NCBI RefSeq assembly: GCF_964340395.1
Contig: NC_135569.1
Span: forward strand, 1,819,123-1,883,122
Origin: Glandiceps talaboti
Taxonomy: Eukaryota; Hemichordata; Enteropneusta; Spengelidae
Direction: 5' to 3'
Length of the DNA: 64,000 nt
Shown here piece by piece: positions 11,478 through 24,400 of the stretch. Each line of letters begins with the position of its first letter. The stretch's first letter is position 1. The translations under genes and the position numbers were made by a program. The notes under the pieces were generated by a model. That model was not told the origin of the DNA and made no database searches. It saw nothing but the letters and a program-made list of their open reading frames with translations.

Positions 11478-11704
11478 CTAATGGAAGATATTGATTTTCT
11501 TTGTGATTGGTTTTCGGCACATTGGACAGTTCTTGAGAGGCTTTGCACACTTCTTACACGTACCGTGTCCACACAAGAAAACAACATTTCGTTTTGTTTC
11601 CATGCAAATAGTGCACAGCTGTGCTTCTTCCAATTCTCTCATCTTTTCCTGCATCTCTTTCACTTCCAGAGCATTTGTAATTCCACCTGCCAACTGAGTG
11701 CCAT
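11478..11704 (-). CDS. mib2: MIB2 coding exon 19: coiled stretch, RING 3 and stop
   Basis: Encodes residues 924-998. A charged helical segment ([17 protein letters not shown]) is followed by RING 3 ([38 protein letters not shown]954 to C986) and the short tail TKKINIFH. The C-terminal RING is the one needed for E3 activity in mind bomb proteins. The stop is TAG (plus-strand CTA 11478-11480). The acceptor TTTTCCAG ends at 11705. Confidence 0.96.
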
Positions 11705-14700
11705 CTGGAAAAGAAAGATACAAGATAATGATGATAATCTCAATTCACCATGACAACCTTGACCTTGGGATGAATTCTGGGATCAATCCTCAAAAGTTAA
11801 ACCCATGCATCTAAAATCAAATGCATTATAAGTGTACTGTGATATGATTGGTTATATAATCGACCAATAGAATTTGATATGTGTACTATACTGCGACATG
11901 ACTGGTCACATTTAAAATATTGACGACTGTACAACTTTTAAAACAGTACTTACAAACCCTGGATGTTATGTCAATTGTTCGACATACCCATTATTACTAA
12001 GTTGCTACCAGCTTCAGTATTTACATATGTGTGTTTGATAATCCGTGTATGGATGTTTACATGTAGTTTTCTACAGAATGGACTAGTCAGTGTTCTACAA
12101 TTTGATTGGTTATGTTTGACCTATGAACTAATCAGTGCCCTACAGTGTGAATGGCTATTTTAGACCAATGAACTAATCAGTGTACTGCAATGTGATTGGT
12201 TGCAATCGACCTATAGACTAACCAGTGTCCTACAGTGTGATTGGCTATTTTAGACCGCTGAACTCATCAGTGTCCTACAGTGTGAATGGCTATTTTAGAC
12301 CTCTGAACTAATCAGTGTACTGCAATGTGATTAGTTGCAATCGACCTGTAGACTAACAAGTGTCCTACAGTGTGATTGGTTACATTTGACCGCTGAACTA
12401 ATCAGCATCCTACAGTGTGATTGGTTACATTTGACCTCTGAACTAATCAGCATCCTACAGTGTGATTGGTTACATTTGACCGCTGAACTAATCAGCATCC
12501 TACAGTGTGATTGGTTACATTTGACCTCTGAACTAATCAGCGTCCTACAGTGTGATTGGTTACATATAAATCTCAATCATAAACTCCATAACTGTTGTAC
12601 GTGGAGATCATCAGTGACCACAGCATTCAAACTGATGAATTCACAACTAAGAAGAAATTAAAGCGATATGATAACAGACAAGGAAACCACAACAATTCCA
12701 GTCAACAGAAGAATAGAGCAGGCATGTAATATTAGCTGTGTGCAACAGAAAGGGGTTAGGCATAGATGTGTGCAAGAAACCACAGCAAATCTAGAAGGCA
12801 TGTGAACATATTTTATTTTGTCTGTCTAGTGACAAATAGTGTAGTTTCTATGATCAAACTCATTTGGTAATAACATTGTAAACTTTGATAAATATTCATT
12901 TGTTGGTGGCCATATCAAATAGTGTAGTTTCTATGATCAAACTCATTTGGTAATAACATTGCAAATTTTGATAAATATTCATTTGTTGGTGGCCATATTG
13001 GATTCAGAAATGATATGATTTTGACCGATAACTAAAAAATTTGCATGGTGACCCCTGATTTTGTTTGACATAATTTTAACTGAGAAAACGTTTGAGTAAT
13101 GTAACAGCAAAAATTTAGAGTTTTATTTCTGAGGCACATACAACCTTAATATGTTTTTATTTACTGTCTCAGTTTCTGAGGTCAGTTTAAATAATTCTAT
13201 TCCTTTGCTTTTGTGCATTCAAAAGAGTTATGCAATTCCAAATGTTTTCAGTTAATGAATAACTTGAAGGTTTCCTTCATCAATAGGGAACTTGCAATCC
13301 AGACTGAGCATGCTCAGACACAAAGGACTATGCGATTTTCTGTGGTTATCGTAATACCTAATCTGGAGCTACCGATAAAATAAACCTCCCACAATGGTAA
13401 GGGTGACTATGAATTGATCATTCGTGGTTGCAAACAATGTAACATTATTGTTTACAATACTATTTTGATTAGTATTTATCAACACATTTCCCATGATACA
13501 ACATTCAACATGGCGGGTTTGCAAGTTCCCTATTGTGAGTGTTCTTTTTGTTCACAACCAATTCCGTCAATCTAGCTCAAATTAGTCAAATACCGCTGCC
13601 AGACAAGTTTTTGTACAACCAATCGGTAGTCATAATATATCATTGGCCTTGAACTCTAGAAAGTCACTGACATAAGACCTGTCTTCAAACAAGCTTCTAC
13701 TCTAAGCAGCAGTGAAATTGCAAGAACGAAACAGCATGGTGCTTGTTAGGAGAGCACACAAGTTTTTTGTCTCTTTTTTTTTTGCAAGTATAATTACAAT
13801 GGGCACCTGAAGACCTTCTATCACATTGCTTGGTGGCTGCTTGCATTTCCTGAGCTTGGTCATTTAGGAATGAGGGCACACTGGCCCTTCTCATCTGCAT
13901 ACCGTCTAATTTGGAAAATAAAACACCACAACACGATGAAACATTTACAACACATGCTTAAAATGGATGGAATATCATGCTTTCTGTCAAAGTAGAGTGG
14001 CTCTTTTTTTGGGATCTGCATGATGCAACATTTGCATTATTGCATGTTTTGAAATATACAAGTTGGCCGCCAACATGGCTGCAAATTAACTGTTTGTTTT
14101 GTATTTTTGAAGCTCCTGAGCATCACACGTCAATAACTTAAACTATGATCATCAGCTTGGACCAAAATCCAGATATAGAAGCACTTTTCTGAATCCTTTT
14201 TTCAAACTTTACATTTCTGTCTGTATTCCCTAGTATGTAAATTTGTCAGGGTGCCCTCAACAGTTGACGTACATCTGTGAGGGTCGACCAACACAACATA
14301 TTTTACATATGTACTACCCTAACAATCAATATTCCATCTATCTTAGCATATGTCTCAACACAACAACACCAAATTTTTGTATTGCATCACCCTCTCCTGC
14401 CTATAATTTGGATTCTTCCTTGTTGTTTTGTATGGAGGGTTATTCCATACGACACAGGCAATAGAGATGATAGAACTACAATGTATGTGGGATGGGAAAA
14501 TACATGCAGATATATTTGAGCATTGGAAAAGATGCATTCCTAGAAGAATATGCATTAAAGAATATTTTACACATAGAAGGAGAAAAAAAAGATTGCACCA
14601 CATCAGTAACCATGATTTTTCACTTTCAAAATATACATTCTTTTTATCACGAAAATCTCAACATTGTGAAAATGTTCTTATCATTAAGACATGCAAATAT

Positions 14701-17700
14701 CACCATTTTTATATCAAACACGGGACATTGATTTGGTCCTTTTTTCTTCACTCATCAAAATACTATGTTTATAAGGGTGGAGAATTTTACACCAACATCG
14801 ATTTCCCTCATCATGGCAACAATGAACACTGTCAAAGCCCATGATGCTAATTTCCTTGCACAGATCTCTCCCAAAACATTAGTCAGTTCTAGCCATTACC
14901 CCAGAGAATGTGTACATAAAATTTCATTTGAATTGAGCCAGCCATTTTTGAGAGAATAATGAAACAGAGACAGACTGACAAACAACAAACACATGCACAG
15001 ACAGACAGACAGACAGACAAAACAACCACAAATACCTCAACCTTACACTAAGTTACAGGGAGGACAAAATGCAGCAATTCCTAAAACACACACCTTTGCC
15101 AAGTTTTGAGAGAGTAATGACACAGAGACAGACTGACATACAACAAACAGATGCACAGACAGACAAACAACAAACAGATGCACAGACAGACAACAAAACC
15201 ACAAATACCTCCCCCTTACAGGGAGGAAAAAATGCTGCATGACCAAGATATATTTTTGATCTTATATTCAGATAAACCAATCTCTATGTCAAAGCCATTC
15301 CTAAAATACGTACCTTTGCCAAGTTTTTGTATAATGGTAGTTTGACATGATATACACTTCTTCATCCTTGTGGCACAATCTGTAGAGAGAAAGTACACCA
15401 TGTATTCACAGATGTTGTGATGAATATGGTATATCTACACTGATACATTATAATCAGTAACACTGTCAAACATAAGATATAAATACACAAATACAAATAC
15501 AAACACAACCACAAACACAAACAAATACAAATGCAAATGCAAATACAAACACAACAAACACAACCACAAACAGTAATGTAAATACAATTGCAAATACAAA
15601 TACAAATACAAATACAAATACAAATACAAATACAAATACAAATACAAATACAAATACGATCACACGAATTTGAATACCCCAAAGCCCTTTGAATAGCAAC
15701 TCACAAATACAAATAATCCTATTCACACGAATACGAATACGAATACGAATACGAATACGAATACGAATACGAATACGAATACGAATACGAATACGAACTC
15801 ACCTTTACATGCAACTTTATGTCCACATGGTTGGAATATGACATCTGCAACTGCTTCTGTACAAACTAGACAATCGACTTCAACAACATCAATTTTCTTT
15901 CTTCCTTGAACATCAAGCTACAATAGTTGAACAAGACATGTTATAAATACTAACATTTTAGTAAAATACTTCACTATACCATATTACTATTCTTTATCCT
16001 CTTCCTCTGAGAGAAAGAGGTTTACTTCTGTAGCTGAGAATGTGATTTATACACATAGAAAATCTTACCCCTATGAAAAATGTCTGCGTACATTGTACAC
16101 CCTTTACTACCATATCTATGTTATTTCAACCACTTGTGCAATTTATTAAATGCAACAACAATAGTTTTACAACCAAAAATGTTTCCTTGCTCTGCAATGA
16201 CATCTTAGTTTTGAACTCATCCTGTAAATAATCTACCTAGAATATTTTACGCGAATCACTAAGCTTCTTCAGATGTTATTGTATACAATTCAATGGCACA
16301 GGCTTATCAGCTGACTGCAATGTATACCATAGTTTTTGTTTGTGTCTACATTAGTTTGTCGATACTTGGTAATATTTCTGAAATGATTTAGATGTACAAA
16401 TTGATGTAGTTCAGTAAAAATTGCACCCACCTTACAAACATAGCATTTCTTGAAAAGTGAAGCACAGTGCATACATGCGATCATATGACCACAAGGTTGA
16501 AACTGACAATTGGCAGGTTTACTACACATTCTGCAGTCATGTACGATTGCCGCTAAGTTGCCAGTTGTAGCGTGAACTCTGGGGTTGACTTTACCATCGA
16601 CCTGTTGTCTTTGTTGTTGTTGTTGTTGTTGGTGTTGTTGCTTCACCTGTTGTTGTTCCCTTTGTCTGCAAATAAGAACAAACACATGCAATCAAATCCT
16701 GATATTGACCTTCTTTTAAACCACTTTCACAGTCCAGAGACTAAATTTATTTCCACACGTAAAAACATGGTGTGATTACTCAAAGGGAGTGTACACATTA
16801 CATGATTGCATAAATGGGATGTTCAAATTGGACAGTAGCCGGAGCCCAATGCTGTGTGAAAATCTGGTCAAAATGGCAGAAGTTGTTGGCAGCCTTATGT
16901 CCCGGTCAGGACCACAAAGATTAGCAGTTACTACACAGGAAACAGCAAGCATGTAATTGATTGATCAATGGATAAATTACATGCCTGCTGTCCCCTGTGG
17001 TTAGTAGTGCATGAGTCTTACCTTCTATTTTCAGCATACTGTTTCACAACAGCTTCAACTCTAGGATCTGTTATGATATCTAGTGGTGTTTTCCTCTGGT
17101 GATTCCTGTATTCTAGATTGGCACCCTCCTGTACTAAATAACACGCTATAGCTGTACCAGTGTTTGCATCACTATCATCCATACCAAGGGTAGACCGTAT
17201 CTAGGAAAATAATTCAAAAATAATTATCTATTCTGCAACAATCTTCCAAACATAAATAACCATATTGGAAGTATAAGAAATTGTCAGTACACGAATCACA
17301 TAACTGTGTTTTCTTACCTAACTTATAACTTATGAAGAAGGTAAGATAACACAGATCATCTATGATTGGTGTAAATAATGTATTCACATATTCAAATTTG
17401 TGTGTTTTCTTACCTCAGCTACCATTGGTGAAAGCTAAATAATATATGTAAGGTCTTCAGTGATTGGTGTATATTGTGCAATCACATATTCAAATGACGA
17501 GAATTTTCTTACAACACCTACTACTGGTGAAGGTAAGATAATAAGAAAGGTCTTCTGTGATTGGTGTACATTGTGTATTTACAAATTCAAATAACTATGT
17601 TTTATTACCCCAACTACCATTGGTGAAAGCTAAATAAGATATGTAAGGTCTTTTGTGACTGATATAAATTATATATTCATATATTCAAATGACTGTTATC

Positions 17701-20700
17701 TTACCTCAGCTACCATTGGTGAATTGTCTACAACAGTAGATACAGTTTGCCTCATTAATGCAAGATGAAGACATGTGTCACCGTCCTCATCTTCTACGTT
17801 GACATTGGCTCCTTTACTGACCAGCAGTTCTATGAGTGATGTATGCCCCTGACTAACTGCCAGCAAAAGTGGTGTCTGGTACCGATTGTTTCGACAGTCA
17901 ATTTCAACTTGTCCCTAAAAGTGAGAAGAAAGTTATTAGTGAAAGTCACGGAATGATTGCACAGTACATTTTACCATTCAACAAACAGACTCCTTAACTT
18001 TATGCAAGTGCCTAGTTAAACGTTTAAAGCCTGATACCCTATATATAGGGTGTAATTACAGAGTTACACAAACTAAGTCACTTAAGGGTTTTACAGTGTC
18101 ATCATTCTCAAAGAGTGACCAAGTTTAAAGGGGCATGCCACTACAGGAAATAGATGTATTTTCATAAAACTTTGACTTCTGGAGACATTTCATGATTTCA
18201 CATCACACAAATTTTGTACGATTGCCAGTAAACACAAAACTGACCACTGATTCAATATACTCACTGAAATGCAGCGAAAGTTATATCCTGTAGGTGTCCA
18301 CAATTTCAGAGGATTTGTGAATGTGTTTGTGATTAAATGTACATTGAACAATCCTGACCATTAAGTATAGTAGGTTTTAGCATAGACTCAGGCCTCCATC
18401 GTGGTTTTAGCAAAGTCTTTCAGGCCAAGGGTTAGTATGGTTGACATCTCACCCCTCCACTGTGGTTTTAGCAAAGTCTTACAGACCAAGTGTTACTATG
18501 TTGACATCTCACCCCTCCACCATGGTTTTAGCAAGGTCTTACAGACCAAGTGTTAGTATGGTTGACCTCTCACCCCTCCACCATAGTTTTAGCAAGTTCT
18601 TTCGGACCAAGAGTTATTACGGTTGACCTCTCACCTTTGTAATTAGAGTCTCTGCCACATCTCTATGTCCATTCAGTGCTGCTAAATGCAGAGCTGTAAA
18701 ACCGTCGTCTTTCTTAACATCCCCAAGCTGCCTGGCTTTGATCAATAACTTCTCTGTTGCACTACAAACCAAATACAGGTAAAATATTAATGTAATTTGT
18801 AGTACAACCCCATTTTACACTGCTTAGTACAGCAAAACGTCCAGTGAAATGATATCCACTGTTTTTCCCTTAGGTTTGGGAATTTTAGTCACAGGAAATG
18901 GGGAATCAGGTAACCTGGAGAGTGAAATCACGTAAACATGACACACAGTAACCACTCATACATTGCAAAACCATTATGTTTGTAAACTTAGTTAAAATTT
19001 ACTGGGGAAACTCTGGTTCATTTGACCTATTTCCCTATCCTTAACAAATACACTGGTAGGGAAGTGATGATATTAAAATGACTGGGGAACCCTGGGAGAT
19101 TTTATCCATGATATTTATTGCACTAAAATACTACTATACATATGAAATGAATCTATGATATCTCTAGATAATAGTGTTTTACATGAAGTTGTAAACTTTT
19201 CTAGTTATAACAAGTCAATATCTTGAGTTCATATACTGTCAGTATGGTGCCACTGCCCCAAGACAGATCCCACACTACTGAAATGAATAGCGCCCCCATG
19301 AGTTGGCTTTCGGCCACCTCACCAACCAAACAATATCAGCAACCTTAGTATTTGGATAACATACTAGTAACTCTGTACACATATAACCGTTCTGTTGACA
19401 TAACTGAACTCCATTTTTTCATTTAAAACTTAAAACTAAAATTGTATTTTGGAAAGAAATGTGTTCCAAAATTTTAACTTTGGTAATATAATTTACAAGA
19501 ATGTAATGGATCCCAAAGATATTTACAAGGTACGGTAAATTTCTGTATTTTAGCAATAAACTGACCAACTTTTCAAAAAATCTTGTGATATGGGGAAGTA
19601 ACAAAAACATGTCAACATCGTGTTTAATATGAGACAAGGGGATTTGAAGGTCTTTCAGTAGAGAACAAACTGTTTTAATGTTCTCATTAAAAAAAATTTG
19701 AGACATACAGGCATGTCAACATTGCATCTAATACGGTATACGAAACATGAAATTGTAAATTAAGGTCTCAACAGAAAACAAAACTTTTGATGTAATGTTA
19801 TCATTTTGCAATTTGCAATATGCAGGAAAAAAATGTGAACATTGCATTTAATATGAAACAAGAAATTGTTTGAAGGTTTTTCAGCAGAAAAAAAACATGA
19901 ACACTGCATCGATTACTAAACAAGAGGTGGTTTGAAGGTGTTTAAGAAAAACAAAAAACTTGAAGAAAAAACATGTCAATTTGAAGTGTTTGTGGACAAT
20001 AGCCGTCTCAGTGGTACTTACAAGTTATTTCCTTTAAGTGCAGCATGGTGAAGCACATTAAAGCCCCTTTTATTGCGTAGAGTAAAATCAGCACCTGGTC
20101 CATCTATCAACATCTCAATTACTTCTTTGTTAGCTTTGGCTATAGCATCATGTAAGGCCGTGTCTCCGTACGAATCCTGGTAGAGAATAAATTGACATTA
20201 ATTTGGCCAAATATCACAACATTTTTCGGTTTTTGCAATCAATTCATCACGTAAAATTAAAAGTATGTCACCTTAAACAAAGTCTAATTTGTTAGCTTTG
20301 GCTATAGCATCATATCAAGCTGAATCTCTGTATGAATTCTAGTGTATAAATTTACATTAATTTGGCTGAAAATTACACCATTTCTCGTTTCTTCACTTTT
20401 TTCCTTCTATCAATTAATCACAGGCATGTGACCTTTTAAAAATTTAAAACAAAGGATCGTTTGTTAGCTTTGTCTATATAGTCTGATGTACGGTAGTTTC
20501 GCAATAAACTATAAATCCTGCTTGTGTATAAATTTAAATCCAACTGGGTGAAAATCACTTTCTTTCAGCATCTCTCTTTTTTAGTAATTTTTGTTCAAAT
20601 CAATTGTTTACATATATTTGAGATAATTATATCATAATTGCATAAAATTAACATTTAAAAAAATCTTTTTCAGTAGATAAAAAATTCCTAAGATTTAAGG

Positions 20701-21426
20701 CTATGGATGAACTCTGAAGTATAAATTCATGTTCAAAAATGAATGCATCAAGCTCAGAATAAAGAGAGGTTTGTCAAAACATGTTTTTCCACACTTTGGA
20801 CTCAATCTCTCTGACAGTAACCCTTGGCTTTACCTTCACACATTTCATACAACCATGCTAACAATACACAATACAACTTGTCTGCATGTTTTTGTCACCT
20901 GTGTGGTGTCTCCTTCAACTGATCATTGTGTCACTGCTACGTTGTGACACAACTTGCTCAACACACGAGAGACAATTCTGTCACTTGAAGTGGACACATT
21001 GGTGAAAGACAGAGGCATACAGTCACTTTGTTAGACTTAGTTTCATTCGTGTATGCATATGCCGTGGCAGAAGGCAAATCTACACAGCAGAATTTATGGT
21101 TTCACTCATGTCTACATATAACATGGCAGAAGCAAACCTAAACAAAGTTGTAAGATTACAGGAGCCAGGAAGTAGACATTGAATTTGTTTTGCTATTTAT
21201 TCTATATAATGATATGGTTAACTTGAGAATAACACCTAAACTAGAAAACAAAATTAGAGCTTATTTGCACGTTTTTAAATGCTATGAAATCTGTAATTTG
21301 CATTGTTGAAAACAAAATAAAAATTTGGACTGGCTAAGGAAGTCATCAACATTAGCCTTGCAGCACTTGAACAAAGATTCTTTCAATAGACTAGAATTCT
21401 TTATATTGAAGCTGGGAGAGAGAGAG

Positions 21427-21459
<33 letters not shown>

Positions 21460-24400
21460 TAAGGTGAGGAGACAAGTAACAGAAATGTTGTAAATAGTTA
21501 CACTGGCTTACCTGTAAGTTGACATTACAATTATATCTAAGCAGTACTCGGACACATTGTATATGACTTTTATTGACTGCTACATGTAGACAGCTACAGC
21601 CAGCATTATTGACGGCATTCACCTTGGCACCTTTGGATAGCAACAATTGAGCTACTTCTGGTGCATTTCTGGAATACAAATGACAGTTCATCAAAATAAA
21701 CTTGAGGTTGAAAATGAAAGACTATATAAAGCAGTGATTTACCAAATATGGTAAGATATAAAGTTGTGACCAAATATGGTATAAATGTAGCTGTAACTTA
21801 TACTAAATCTATGACCAAATATGGCATGAAATGTAGCTGTGACTTACCAAATATGGTATAATAAATCTATGACCAAATATGGCATAAAATGTAGCTGTGA
21901 CTTACCAAATATGTTATAATAAATCTATGACCAAATATGGCATAAAATGTAGCTGTAACTTACCCAAATATGGCATAATGTAAAGCTGTATCCCCATCTT
22001 GATCTTGTAATTCTAAGGTAGCCTTTGCAGAGAGTAGAACTTTGACAACATCGAGATGTCCTTGATGACTTGATACTTGCAAAGCTGTCTTACCAGAACT
22101 CTTGATATCAACCTACCCATGACAAATAGACATATACGATTTGTACAAATTGATATATCACTCATTACATATACAAAATTTGTATCACCTATTTTTATAT
22201 TTTGGTAGGTTTTTTAGTTTTAGTATGTTCAGAGATTATCGAAGTACAAAAGTGGTAAAGTATAATTTCCATGATTACAAAGGTTTACAAAATGCAGACA
22301 TTTCAAAAGTAACCTTGATGAAGCAGAGCTCGAAATTAACGTTTTTCTTTGGTAGTCCCAGTGAGTTAGCAATTTCAGAAAGTGGTAGCCCAAGGATTGT
22401 GACCTGTAGTCTTATATTCCAGAACTGAAAACAGAGTTTCTCTATTTGAAATATATGTGTTATTCAAATACTTTCATGTCTGTAAATCTTCCATCCTTTA
22501 AATCATCGCATCATCAGTGGTACACTGGTAGCCTGAGTGGGCTACCAGCTGTAAATTATGGTAGCCCCATGACAAGAATTGGTAGTCTGTGGACATGGGA
22601 CTATTGTAAATTTTGAGCCCTGTGAAGTAATACCCCAAAAGAATGTCTGACAGTTCATTGTAGTGATTCTTCAAAGCAACTATCATCTCACAGAAATCTT
22701 CTCACCCATCAAAGTAACTTACCTTTGATGGATGTTTTGATACAAGGTCTCTGACTTTTGACGTATTTCCCTGGGCAGCCTCTCCAACAATTCTGTCTGG
22801 ACTGTCTGAGTTGCTTTGTGAAATGATTAGTTGGTCAAGTAACGTTGATAGTGAATCTGTACAAACACAAGTGCAAAACAAAGAATTAGTTATTTTCACA
22901 GAATTCACAAAATTGAAAAGCATATTTCGTCGTGTCAACAGTAAGGTCGTATCTGCCTATACAATTGCATAGCAGATATGACCTTTCTGCACTGATGCGA
23001 CAATTTCAACTTTAATTCTATGCTTTGACTTACAAGTTCAGAAAGAATGCTGGCAAAGTATTCATGAAATTTGTCCTATCAACAGAGTTATAGAAAACCG
23101 TTCTTCAATAATATTATGTTCTGACTTTATTAAATAAGGGGGTATGGGGTGCTACAGACACAAATATTACCAATGTGAGTGTCTTCAAAGATATAACAAC
23201 GAAGCGAGAAATGGAACTAAAAACTCTGCAAGTGCTAGTTTACTAGTTTCTAAATCTTCTCTAGTGCAAGAGATGTACTTACTTGTTTCTAAATCTTCTC
23301 TATCAGCTGACATAGTGTTATTGGCATCCTGTTTACTTCCATGTACTTGTACTAATGATGCACACGATGGGTTGTAGGTCCATGTAGAACCATTTACTGA
23401 AACTCTCAGATCACCATCTGTGTACACTTTCAACACTTTACCATTTTTACCTAGTGTCTGACAAAGTATTAAACTTGTATGTTAAAATCAACATTTGTTA
23501 TTACATGTATTATAGTTTCACTAGCTGCAATTGGAATGTTATTTATGACTTACTCACAATATTGTACAACATCATGAACAGTATTGAATACTGTGAGACA
23601 ACTTTACACTAGCTGCAACTGGAATGTTATATATGACTTACTCACAATATTGTACAACATTAACAGTACTAAATACTGTGAGACAACTTACTGCCTTCAT
23701 ACTCTCGGTCCACTCTCCATGACCAGCCTGTAATTTTTTCACCGTTTCCAAATCTTCAGTAATTTTGACAATATCTCCGATAGAAAACATGTCGACCTAC
23801 AAACCAATGAATAGAGATCAATCAGTATAGTTTATTCCATCAATTGGGAACTTGCAATCCAGACTGAGCATGCTCAGATGCAAAGGACTATGGAGCTACC
23901 GATAAAATAAACCTCCCACAATGGTCAGGGTGACTATGAATTGATTATTTGTGGTTACAAACAATGTAAAAATATTGTTTACAATACTAATTGATTAGTA
24001 TTTATTATCACATTTCCCATGATGCAACATTCAACATGGCGGGTTTGCAAGTTCCCTATTGTCTACTTATGAGTAGTCTAGAGCCTATCCATGGCTTCAA
24101 ATCTTAAGATCTCCCTTCATTCCGTCTAACTCAATGAAATCATGAACCAAAAGTTGTTCATTCAAATGAGTAAACCCCAACTGTTAAAATGATGTGAACT
24201 GTCTCAAAGTGTAGAATGTGTATTTTCTTATTGGATTCTGCGTAGTTGTTACAATGTATCAAACAGAGAGAGTGAACAGTAATCTGAAATGTGCTGTACA
24301 ACACCTTCAAAATTTTAGCAGAGAGGCTTGCGATGAAATGGACTGAAGAAAGAAATATTTTTGACTTCATTGTCCGAGTGTGAGTGATATAGATGAAAGG

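Noticed and set aside
12331-12661. Repeated peptide frames on both strands
   Set aside because: The 45-bp unit length is a multiple of three, so frames stay open by arithmetic; no protein family is recognised.
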